Below, in pieces: positions 1 through 6,659 of a DNA stretch of 54,965 nt. Within the stretch, counting starts at the first letter, position 1. Every line of letters begins with the position of its first letter. The notes under the pieces are model-generated. The model did not search any database, was not told where the DNA came from, and saw nothing but the letters and a program-made list of their open reading frames with translations. A program made the translations under genes and the position numbers. The stretch comes from a bacterium. Its GTDB lineage: Bacteria > SZUA-79 > Acidulodesulfobacterales > Acidulodesulfobacteraceae. The DNA lies in the NCBI GenBank assembly GCA_003232385.1, contig QIJE01000027.1, positions 1-54,965 on the forward strand. The letters are read 5' to 3'.

Positions 1-220
1 CATCCGCAGGGGTTCCGTTTGTATTCGGAAGCCTGAATCCGTTTCTCCAAAATGCCCTGCCGAACGGGTTTAAGTTTGGAAATACCGTGTGGCAAACTGC
101 ACATGAAAAATGGTACTTTTGAGCAAAAGCAGGAACTGCGTTCGCTTGTTTCGGTGCCGCTGCGAAAGAAAACGTCAGAATAAACAACGCAATTACAGTT
201 ACTATTAATTTTTTCTTCAT
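1..220 (-). CDS. c-type cytochrome-like secreted protein (partial)
   Basis: The gene starts at an ATG at 220 and runs off the left edge, so only 73 N-terminal residues are visible. A strong ribosome binding site (GAGAGGGG) lies 7-8 bases upstream. The protein opens with a signal peptide (MKKK, then a hydrophobic stretch and an Ala-rich cleavage region near residues 19-27). One CxxCH haem motif (CAVCH) follows soon after, then a 'FPNLNPFGRAFW' segment. A single CxxCH followed by an NxFG segment just after the signal peptide is typical of a group of periplasmic or outer-membrane proteins in metal- and sulfur-respiring bacteria; that likeness is from memory. Further haem motifs or a barrel domain could lie outside the window. 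The haem attachment site is certain from sequence; the function is not. Confidence 0.75.
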   Translation of the reverse strand, partial: MKKKLIVTVIALFILTFSFAAAPKQANAVPAFAQKYHFSCAVCHTVFPNLNPFGRAFWRNGFRLPNTNGTPAD

Positions 221-800
221 AACTTTCCCCTCTCTTAAAGTTAAAACTAATGTTAAAAAATAATAAAATAAACCTGAAAAACTAATGAATATTGCCCCGA
301 GTCTAACGAATCGGGAAAAATAAGTTTTGATTCCTTTCCTTTTTCACCTCCTTGATATTATTTTAAAATTTCATACCGCCCAATGCGTAGAATATATTAT
401 ATATTTAAATCATATTTCGTTAAAACTTGCAATACTATTATTATTTTTTATCACTATAATACAATATCGGTTACTCGATACTTGTCCTAATTATAATACC
501 TGTTTATATAGCATGTCAATATTTTTTTTATGTTGTTTTAACTATTAAAATAACTATAATAAAATAAATTTAATTTCACCTATTGTTCAGCAAGAAAATG
601 CGATAAATCGTGTCAAATTATTCCGTCGGGGATAAGCAGATACAAAGACATTAAAAGCTTTGAATATAGCGATGATAGATCTGAATTGTCCTAAAGCTGA
701 AAATATATCGGCACACTTCGAGAAGATTGTTGAAGGCATTTCGGAATCCCGAGATTAAAGAACCGGGATGAAGATATGAATGTTAAGGCAATATCTTTAC
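221..800. other. 580-base intergenic region, possible gene relic
   Basis: No intact gene is supported here. The stretch 400-570 is extremely AT-rich. From about 558 to 758 two short, overlapping plus-strand frames look protein-like. One, ending at a TAA at 692-694, contains several cysteines (YCSARKCDKSC). The other, ending at a TAA at 756-758, contains NCPKAENISAHFEKIVEG. Together they could be a frame-shifted gene remnant, but I cannot name a family. Small inverted repeats occur at 296-300/311-315 and 746-751/764-769. The first lies in the likely leader of the cytochrome gene at the left edge. Neither is followed by a clear T-run. Confidence 0.35.
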
Positions 801-1034
801 TTATTTTTTTACGTAAACTATATATTCCGGGGAATTTACTTCGTAAGACAAAAATTCATGCCCCATTTTTCTACAGTAGCTTTTTAAGTCTTCGATAATA
901 CCCTCATCTGAGGATATAACCTTAAGGACGGAGGCATCGGGTATATTTTTAAACTCCTCCGTAACTTTTACAATAGGCATCGGGCAGGACAGTCCGAAAG
1001 TGTCGAGCTCATAATCATACTTGGTATCATTCAT
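801..1034 (-). CDS. tusA: TusA/SirA-family sulfur carrier protein
   Basis: A 77-residue protein of the TusA family, small carriers that pass a persulfide sulfur from a desulfurase or a DsrE-type protein to an acceptor. The diagnostic motif is visible near the N-terminus: GLSCPMPIVK, with Cys17 the expected sulfur-carrying residue. A second cysteine, Cys54, lies at the usual variable site. It is the last gene of the minus-strand series iscS-iscU-tusA, 63 bases after iscU, so joint expression and sulfur exchange with those proteins are likely but inferred. The ribosome binding site is a run of eight G preceded by eight A, 8 bases before the ATG, which is unusual and could be slippage-prone. A second TusA paralogue lies at 49014-49247. 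In sulfur-metabolising bacteria such proteins may also serve respiratory sulfur transfer. Confidence 0.88.
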   Translation of the reverse strand: MNDTKYDYELDTFGLSCPMPIVKVTEEFKNIPDASVLKVISSDEGIIEDLKSYCRKMGHEFLSYEVNSPEYIVYVKK

Positions 1035-1042
1035 AGATACAA

Positions 1043-1058
1043 CCCCCCCCTTTTTTTT
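1043..1058 (-). promoter_or_regulatory. A8-G8 homopolymer tract acting as tusA ribosome binding site
   Basis: On the coding strand eight A are followed by eight G, ending 8 bases before the tusA ATG at 1034. The G-run is at the Shine-Dalgarno distance and is probably the ribosome binding site. Runs of this length can change by slippage, which would alter spacing and so translation. Confidence 0.5.
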
Positions 1059-1097
1059 AATGATTGACCACCCATTTGCAATAATATCGAAAATACG

Positions 1098-1544
1098 TTA
1101 GGCATGTTCCGATAAATCATGTCCATCTTCGTCGTGTTCCGGCGTTTCCACCTTACCTATCGGTCCCTTACCCGCCTTCCTTGCCCTATAATCCTCTATG
1201 GCAAGATGAAGCGCATCGGCGGCAAGATTAGAGCAGTGCATCTTAACCGGGGGCAATCCGTCTAAGGCCTCTGCTACGGCCGCATTAGACACCATTTCGG
1301 CATCTTCGAGTGTCTTCCCTTTGACGAGTTCCGTTACCATAGAGCTGGTCGCTATAGCGGCTCCACAACCAAATGTTTTAAACTTAACGTCATCTATTTT
1401 ATCGTCTTTAACCTTGATATATATTTTCATTATGTCGCCGCAGGTCGGGTTTCCCAGCTCTCCTACGCCGTCGGCGCCTTCAATCTCTCCCACATTTCTT
1501 GGATTTTGAAAATGCTCCATAACTTTTTCTGAATATACTGGCAT
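1098..1544 (-). CDS. iscU: IscU-type iron-sulfur cluster scaffold
   Basis: A 148-residue IscU/NifU-N protein, the scaffold on which [2Fe-2S] and [4Fe-4S] clusters are assembled. All ligand residues are present: Cys35 and Asp37 in NPTCGD, Cys60 in FKTFGCGAA, and His103-Cys104 in KMHCSNLA. The LPPVKMHC segment, which overlaps the chaperone-recognition site of IscU, is conserved. The family is normally about 125-130 residues; here a roughly 20-residue C-terminal tail (EHDEDGHDLSEHA at the end) adds histidines and acids that could bind metal. It sits directly downstream of iscS with an 79-base gap that holds half of an IscR-like site. HscA, HscB, IscA and ferredoxin genes are not nearby, so this is a reduced isc unit. 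The start is an ATG with a G6 Shine-Dalgarno sequence. Confidence 0.95.
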   Translation of the reverse strand: MPVYSEKVMEHFQNPRNVGEIEGADGVGELGNPTCGDIMKIYIKVKDDKIDDVKFKTFGCGAAIATSSMVTELVKGKTLEDAEMVSNAAVAEALDGLPPVKMHCSNLAADALHLAIEDYRARKAGKGPIGKVETPEHDEDGHDLSEHA

Positions 1545-1596
1545 AATATTTTACCCCCCGGATTCTTTTATTTGTTATTTCTGTATAAAATCATAC

Positions 1597-1621
1597 GTAT
1601 TATGCTAAATTAGTCGAGTAT
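1597..1621. promoter_or_regulatory. second IscR-like half-site between iscS and iscU
   Basis: The right half (TAGTCGAGTAT) fits the E. coli IscR type-1 consensus exactly, and the centre CTAAAT matches; the left half is degenerate. It shares 11 consecutive bases (CTAAATTAGTC) with the full site at 2889-2913. Its position in the leader of iscU supports a regulatory role, but binding by a half-site is uncertain. Confidence 0.4.
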
Positions 1622-1623
1622 TA

Positions 1624-2793
1624 TCAACTATTTGCATTATATAACGGTGACATCTGTCTCAATTTTTTAACTATCGGAGGCAGCTCTTTAACAAAATATT
1701 CGGCATCTTCGAGTGTATTGTCCTCACCCAAGGATATGAGCAGCGAGCCTTGCGCAAGCGCCGGGTCAACCCCTATAGCATTCAGCACGTGAGACGATTT
1801 TAGAATCTTGGACGTGCAGGCGGAACCGCTTGCCGTCATAATTCCGTTGTTATTAAGCCACATGAGCATGGACTCTCCCTCAATATATTTAACTACGAAG
1901 TTTAAATTATTCGGAAGCCTATGCTCCGGATGACCGTTTAAATATACCTCGTCAAGGCTGCCGAGCACTCCGTCTTTAATTGCTTTTTGAATGGGCAGAA
2001 GATGTGCCGTTCTGTCTTTAAGCTCTTTTTTTGCAAGCTCGCATGCAACGCCTACTCCGGCTATGGCGGGGATGTTCTCCGTACCCGCTCTTCTCCCGAA
2101 CTCCTGAATACCGCCGTCTATCAGGGGCATTATACGAATGCCTTTTTTAAGGTAAAAAAGCCCTGTCCCTTTCGGTCCGTAAAACCTGTGCGGTGAAGCG
2201 GAAAGCATATCCGCTCCCATGTCTTTTACGTCCGTTTCTATAAAGCCGCAGGAGGTGTTGGCATCAACATGCATGTATGCGGCAGAATTCTCGTGAACTA
2301 TTTTAGAAATTTCTTTAATATCTTGAATAGTACCGATTTCGTTTGAGGCGTGCGTTATGCTGACAAGTATCGTATCTTTTCTCAGCGCATTTTTTACATC
2401 CCCCGGATCAACCGAACCGTATTTATCGACGGCAATTTCACTAAATTCGAAACCGAGCCTTGATAGGGATTTAATGGCGTTTAAAACACTAAAATGTTCT
2501 ATTTTAGAAACGATCATATGTTTGCCCTTATCCATTCTGGCAAAAGCCGTTCCTTTAATCGCTAAATTATTAGACTCCGAACCGCTTCCGGTAAATATTA
2601 CCTCGTTAAGAGCCGCGTTCAAAAGCTCCGCGGACTGATTTCTCGCCTTGCCGAGCGCCTCCCTCGGCTCGTCTCCGAGCGTATGTATACTCTGAGGATT
2701 GCCGTATTCGTCAATAAAAAACGACTCCATAGCCTCTTTAACTTCCGGCCTCATCCTTGTTGCCGCAAAATGGTCGAAATTTCTTATTTTCAC
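1624..2793 (-). CDS. iscS: IscS/NifS-like protein lacking the PLP lysine
   Basis: A 389-residue class V aminotransferase-fold protein of the cysteine desulfurase family. The fold is clear: GSESNNLAIKG (substrate and phosphate loop, ~70-81), His100, SNEIGTIQ (~150-157), VDA with Asp177, GRRAGTEN (~233-240), and the sulfur-accepting Cys326 in ASGSACTS. But the Schiff-base lysine is replaced: the usual SxHK reads SPHRFYGPKG, with Arg203 at the lysine position, and the conserved Gln after VDA is Thr180. Normal PLP catalysis should therefore be impaired. From memory, Archaeoglobus fulgidus IscS also lacks this lysine and works with IscU in a sulfide-rich cell; this protein shares its C-terminal style (LRQMSPLY). 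It probably binds IscU at the dimer and may use sulfide or an external sulfur donor. Start is GTG with GGGAGG five bases upstream. Confidence 0.88.
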   Translation of the reverse strand: MKIRNFDHFAATRMRPEVKEAMESFFIDEYGNPQSIHTLGDEPREALGKARNQSAELLNAALNEVIFTGSGSESNNLAIKGTAFARMDKGKHMIVSKIEHFSVLNAIKSLSRLGFEFSEIAVDKYGSVDPGDVKNALRKDTILVSITHASNEIGTIQDIKEISKIVHENSAAYMHVDANTSCGFIETDVKDMGADMLSASPHRFYGPKGTGLFYLKKGIRIMPLIDGGIQEFGRRAGTENIPAIAGVGVACELAKKELKDRTAHLLPIQKAIKDGVLGSLDEVYLNGHPEHRLPNNLNFVVKYIEGESMLMWLNNNGIMTASGSACTSKILKSSHVLNAIGVDPALAQGSLLISLGEDNTLEDAEYFVKELPPIVKKLRQMSPLYNANS

Positions 2794-2888
2794 ATTTGCC
2801 TCCCGATCTAAAATATAAATATACTAAAGCTTATTATCCCTTCTTAATTTTTACTATTATCACGCTGCGTTATATAGTAAAGTAAAAC

Positions 2889-2913
2889 ATACTTTACTAA
2901 ATTAGTCAAGTAT
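2889..2913. promoter_or_regulatory. IscR type-1-like operator upstream of iscS
   Basis: A 25-base palindromic site fits the E. coli IscR type-1 consensus (ATASYYGACT, RWWW, YAGTCRRSTAT) at 24 of 25 positions as I align it; only the G of GACT is T. On the minus strand it contains TTGACT (2909-2904), a good -35 box, with TTTACT 17 bases downstream as a modest -10 box. A regulator bound here would block RNA polymerase, as IscR does at its own isc promoter. No Rrf2/IscR gene is in the window. The match is directly visible; the regulator identity is inferred. Confidence 0.7.
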
Positions 2914-2954
2914 TATTGGAAAAAATTTTACGTGAAAATTCATTGCGCAATATA

Positions 2955-3032
2955 AAAAATATCCGATTAATTTTCCGCATGGCAACCATGAACAGATCGC
3001 CTTATGCCGCGGAAAAAAATCGGATATTTTTA
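2955..3032 (-). terminator. long hairpin after the cytochrome c gene
   Basis: Inverted arms at 2955-2978 and 3009-3032 share AAATATCCGATT and TTTTCCGC blocks, separated by about 30 bases that contain a small nested ATGGcaaCCAT repeat. On the minus strand the second arm ends in a T-run, and the hairpin begins about 19 bases past the cytochrome stop at 3051. This fits a Rho-independent terminator that separates the cytochrome from the isc unit. T-rich flanks on both sides could allow two-way function. Confidence 0.7.
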
Positions 3033-3050
3033 TATTTTTCTTTTAAATTA

Positions 3051-3440
3051 TTACTTTAACGAATTTAAATAAGACGCAAGATATAATAATTCTTTTTTAG
3101 AAAGCATTTTGTGGTCCGGCATAATCGCCATATATGATTTACCGTTAACCTTTACTATGGAACCCGGTTTAAAATGCTTTGAAGGTGTTGCAATCTGAAC
3201 TTCAAGCCACTTAATAGAGTGATTCGCCAAACCTTCTTTGGAAAGATTAGGACCTATGTTGCCGCCCTTTTTCCCTATGGCATGACATGCAAAGCAATCA
3301 ATGCCCGCTTTATGCGAATAAATGAGCTCGTTGCCCAGTTGCGCTGCGGACAGCTTAACCGGAGCCGTAACGGCATGAACGGTAATATAACCCAAAACTA
3401 TAACAAGAACGATAAAAATAACTATAAATCCTGTTTTCAT
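3051..3440 (-). CDS. monohaem class I c-type cytochrome
   Basis: A 129-residue protein with an N-terminal hydrophobic segment (residues ~4-22) that is a signal anchor or uncleaved signal peptide, so it likely sits in the periplasm tethered to the inner membrane. One CxxCH motif (CFACH, Cys49-Cys52-His53) binds a haem. A methionine in the C-terminal part (AIMPDH, Met107) is a candidate sixth ligand. The IGPNLS segment after the haem motif and the final LASYLNSL helix are typical of small class I cytochromes. Such proteins shuttle electrons to or from respiratory complexes. It appears to be a single-gene unit: a strong GAGGGGGG ribosome binding site precedes the ATG and a hairpin terminator follows. 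The partner enzyme is not in the window. Confidence 0.88.
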   Translation of the reverse strand: MKTGFIVIFIVLVIVLGYITVHAVTAPVKLSAAQLGNELIYSHKAGIDCFACHAIGKKGGNIGPNLSKEGLANHSIKWLEVQIATPSKHFKPGSIVKVNGKSYMAIMPDHKMLSKKELLYLASYLNSLK

Positions 3441-3520
3441 AATCCCCCCTCTTAAATTAATTTAAATTTACTTAATAATTATCGGTTTAGGTATTAACTT
3501 ATAATATGCGGTTAATTATA

Positions 3521-4048
3521 TTAATAATCAAATTTCAGCAAAGAATTAATGCCGTACGGCTTTAACTTTTCTCTGCCTTTTAAAAACGATAGTTCCGCCA
3601 AAAAAACGGTGTCCACAACCTCTGCGCCAAATTCCGTTATGAGATTAATAGTAGCAAGGGCCGTCCCTCCGGTTGCAAGAACATCGTCCGCTATTATAAC
3701 CCTATCGCCTTTTTTTAATGCATCTTTGTGAATTTCGAGGGTTGCGCTACCGTATTCAAGGTCATAGCTGGAAGAACTGCACTCATAAGGGAGCTTTCCC
3801 GGTTTTCTGACCATTATCACTCCGGCGCCGAGTCTATAGGCAAGCGCGGTTCCTATTACGAACCCCCTGGCCTCTATGCAGACGACATAATCGATATTTT
3901 CACCCATGTAACCGTTGACTAAACCGTCCACGGCAAACGCGAAAGCCTTCGGATTCGCGAGAAGCGGGGTTATATCCTTAAAATTAATTCCTTTTTTAGG
4001 AAAATCCGGAATTTCCCTTATAAACTCTTTTAAGTCAGATATCGTCAT
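3521..4048 (-). CDS. apt: adenine phosphoribosyltransferase
   Basis: A 175-residue type I phosphoribosyltransferase that makes AMP from adenine and PRPP in purine salvage. The PRPP-binding loop [14 protein letters not shown] (residues ~117-130) is intact, and the N-terminal [19 protein letters not shown] block and the EARGF motif (~59-63) are specific to Apt. Length matches the family. It begins with ATG after GGAGG. It lies between a glycosyltransferase and a cytochrome, with short AT-rich gaps on both sides, and no functional link to these neighbours is apparent. Identification is firm. Confidence 0.96.
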   Translation of the reverse strand: MTISDLKEFIREIPDFPKKGINFKDITPLLANPKAFAFAVDGLVNGYMGENIDYVVCIEARGFVIGTALAYRLGAGVIMVRKPGKLPYECSSSSYDLEYGSATLEIHKDALKKGDRVIIADDVLATGGTALATINLITEFGAEVVDTVFLAELSFLKGREKLKPYGINSLLKFDY

Positions 4049-4134
4049 ATTATCGCAGCCTCCATATTTCTTTGATTTTTTTTGCTTAATTGTAAATTAT
4101 AAAATAGTTGTTATTTTATGTCAATAATACATCT

Positions 4135-4926
4135 CTATGAAAACCGTTTATAAAGCCCCAGCCTCAGCTTGATTACTCCGAAAAATGCCTCAAAAATAAT
4201 ACCGTTAGACATTTTAGATTTGCCCATAGTCCTTTCGTAAAATATTATAGGGTATTCGGTAAAACTACAACCTGCTCCCCTTATAATTCTATATTTCATT
4301 TCTATCTGAAAAGCATAACCCCTTGAGTGTATGCCGTTTAAATTGATCTTTTTAAGGCAGTTTACGTCGTACATATTAAAACCGCCGGTTAAATCGTCTA
4401 TTTTAACACCGGTAACAAACGAGGCATAAATATTTGCAAAATATGAGATTAAAAGCCTCTTTATACTCCAATTTATTATCCTTATCCCCCCCTTATACCT
4501 CGAGCCTACTATCATTCCGCACTTCTCGGTGTTCATAAGCCTTATAAAACCGATAATCTCCGCAGGGTCGTGAGAAAAGTCGCAATCCATCGTAATCACG
4601 TAATCGAAACCCTTAGATATGGCAAACCCGAATGCCGCAACATAAGCGGTTCCGAGCCCCATCTTCCCCTTCCGTTCAATAAGAGACAGACTTTGTCGAT
4701 ACTCCGGCAACAATGCTTCGCCGGTCATTCCGTCGTTTTTTTCGTTCATAAATTCCCTGACTATCTCGCGCGTCCCGTCCGGCGAGTTGTCGTCTATTAT
4801 GACGAGGTTTATCTTTATGCCGAATTTTTTTACGGTCTCGTCATTGTTCAAGCGTAAAACCGATTTTATCATTCTTTCAATATTATCTCTTTCATTATAT
4901 GTGGGAATAGCTATAAGTATTTTCAT
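4135..4926 (-). CDS. GT2 polyprenyl-phosphate sugar transferase (DPM1-like)
   Basis: A 263-residue family 2 glycosyltransferase that resembles dolichol/polyprenyl-phosphate mannosyltransferase. The nucleotide-sugar-binding motifs are in place: IPTYNERDNI near the start, DDNSPDGT, and the metal-binding DCDFSHDP. There is no C-terminal membrane domain, so it is the short soluble DPM1 type. Enzymes like this move a sugar from GDP- or UDP-sugar onto a lipid carrier. The gene just upstream is a GT39-type membrane transferase that uses such lipid-linked sugars, and the two overlap as TGATG, so the pair probably forms a donor-and-acceptor glycosylation module. I use the ATG at 4926 over the in-frame TTG one codon upstream because it overlaps the previous stop. 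The sugar is unknown. Confidence 0.88.
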   Translation of the reverse strand: MKILIAIPTYNERDNIERMIKSVLRLNNDETVKKFGIKINLVIIDDNSPDGTREIVREFMNEKNDGMTGEALLPEYRQSLSLIERKGKMGLGTAYVAAFGFAISKGFDYVITMDCDFSHDPAEIIGFIRLMNTEKCGMIVGSRYKGGIRIINWSIKRLLISYFANIYASFVTGVKIDDLTGGFNMYDVNCLKKINLNGIHSRGYAFQIEMKYRIIRGAGCSFTEYPIIFYERTMGKSKMSNGIIFEAFFGVIKLRLGLYKRFS

Positions 4927-6659
4927 CAATATGTTCTACTCTCAGACGTTAATTGTTCAATGCTTTTTTTCGCATTAAAATCCTTCATTAAATACAGATA
5001 ATAAACCCTTATCAGCCTGAGATTGATGTAAATATCAAGTCTCCCTATTTTCTTTATGGATTTAAAGTCTTTTTCGTAAACACCTGACGGATTTATCATA
5101 TATTTGTTATCCATTATGAAAATAGCATTTTCTCCATTGATTTTATTCAAATTCTGCCATAAATCATATTGATTTAAAAAATCGGATATATTGTAAATAT
5201 TTACTGCCGGCTTATAATCTCCGTAATACACGAGTTCATCGGCAATAGCATAATGATGAGTCAAAATAAAGAGCGGACCGTACTTTGTTTTATAACCCTT
5301 ATAAACCATGTTCAAATATTTGGCGCTCTTTTTCCATCCGAATAGGTCGTTCGTTATATTCGCAGTTTTGGGTTTTCCGGGAATATGCGGTATCAGCGCA
5401 AATACTCCGCCCTTTTTAAGCTGCTTTTCCTTATCTATGTATTTTATGATTTTTCCAACGGGTATAGAATTGTAATATATCTGATTATATAAAACGAAAA
5501 ATAGAAAAAAACCAAAAAATATCGAAAAATATACATAATATTTCAGCAAAAAGTTTTTCTTTTTAATAAGTAAATCCGCCGTATATCCCATAATGGGAAA
5601 TGCCGCCAGATAGCCGATATCCGGCCAGTGAACAAGCGTCCTGTGGGAATAACCGTTTGCGATAAAAAATAATAAAATCGGCAAAGATAAAGAAACGGAA
5701 TATAAAAAACCTTCACGTATATCTTGAAAATTAGCGGAAAAAGAGGAGTTGGAATCAAATTTACGCCTTTTTTTGCCCAGAATAAGCCTTAACGAATATG
5801 CGAATACCCCTATTAAAAATATATATATAAACGGTGTAATTACTAAAAACTGTCCCGCCCACCCATCAATAAACAGTGGAAAACCCGGATTAGGATGTGA
5901 AAAACCGTGAAAAAGTTGAAATTTAAACGATATAAAGTTATGCGTAAAATTCCAATATATTACGGGAGAAAAAACAAGCAGGGCAATGCCGAGAGTCGCA
6001 TAAGGATAAAACGTTTTTAATAAACCCCTGTGTTTTTTAGAAAAGATCAAATACAATAAAACGGAAACAGGGATCAAAGCGGCGGTATATTTACTTAAAA
6101 ACGCAAGACCGAGAAACAGACCCGAAAGTATCCAGAACAGATTAAATCCCGACCCCTTCTTATACTCGACTGCTTTATAAAACGATATTAAAAAACATAA
6201 GTAGAAAAATAAGAGAGAGGCATCCGGCAATATCATGACTGACAAGACCGAATTAAATATCAGTGCCGATAAGAAGAACAAAAAAGCGAAAAAAGATGCC
6301 CTTTTGCTTTTAAAAAGTACCTGCGACAGGTAATATATCAAAAAACCGTCGAAGAAAGACATGACAACGGCTCCGAGTCTGACGCTAAGTTCGCTTTTTC
6401 CGAAAACTCCGGTAAAAATATAAATAATATAGCTTACCAACGGCGCATCGTCAAGATAACCGAGAGACTGCTTCAGCGACCATACGTAATAGTGTGCCTC
6501 GTCGTTTCCGAAATTAAGAGTAGATGCAAGATGAACGTGAACTATAAAGACAAGTACAGATAATACGGCAACATAAATCTCATATTTATATTTGCCGTAT
6601 ATATCCCCGTAAACAGATCCGATATTATCGGTTATATTATTATTTATTATATGCTTCAA
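4926..6659 (-). CDS. GT39/ArnT-like membrane glycosyltransferase
   Basis: A 577-residue polytopic membrane protein with about ten or more hydrophobic segments, of the dolichyl-phosphate-mannose protein mannosyltransferase / ArnT superfamily. The first periplasmic loop carries the acidic catalytic motif (NDEAHYYVW), followed by LDDAPLVSYI and SVRLGAVV, the classic order in this family. The C-terminal part is a periplasmic domain. These enzymes transfer a sugar from a polyprenyl-phosphate donor to protein or lipid A on the outer face of the inner membrane. Start appears to be TTG with AAGGG upstream; it overlaps the preceding kinase-like gene by 20 bases and the following GT2 gene by one base. 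The acceptor (protein, lipid A or pilin) cannot be told from sequence. Confidence 0.88.
   Translation of the reverse strand: MKHIINNNITDNIGSVYGDIYGKYKYEIYVAVLSVLVFIVHVHLASTLNFGNDEAHYYVWSLKQSLGYLDDAPLVSYIIYIFTGVFGKSELSVRLGAVVMSFFDGFLIYYLSQVLFKSKRASFFAFLFFLSALIFNSVLSVMILPDASLLFFYLCFLISFYKAVEYKKGSGFNLFWILSGLFLGLAFLSKYTAALIPVSVLLYLIFSKKHRGLLKTFYPYATLGIALLVFSPVIYWNFTHNFISFKFQLFHGFSHPNPGFPLFIDGWAGQFLVITPFIYIFLIGVFAYSLRLILGKKRRKFDSNSSFSANFQDIREGFLYSVSLSLPILLFFIANGYSHRTLVHWPDIGYLAAFPIMGYTADLLIKKKNFLLKYYVYFSIFFGFFLFFVLYNQIYYNSIPVGKIIKYIDKEKQLKKGGVFALIPHIPGKPKTANITNDLFGWKKSAKYLNMVYKGYKTKYGPLFILTHHYAIADELVYYGDYKPAVNIYNISDFLNQYDLWQNLNKINGENAIFIMDNKYMINPSGVYEKDFKSIKKIGRLDIYINLRLIRVYYLYLMKDFNAKKSIEQLTSESRTY

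Noticed and set aside
327-548. Open plus-strand frame of 73 codons
   Set aside because: It is AT-rich with a low-complexity, hydrophobic product, lacks a ribosome binding site and falls in the most AT-rich part of the gap.
746-769. Hairpin ATCCCG/CGGGAT as terminator of tusA
   Set aside because: The stem is only 6 bases and no T-run follows on the minus strand.
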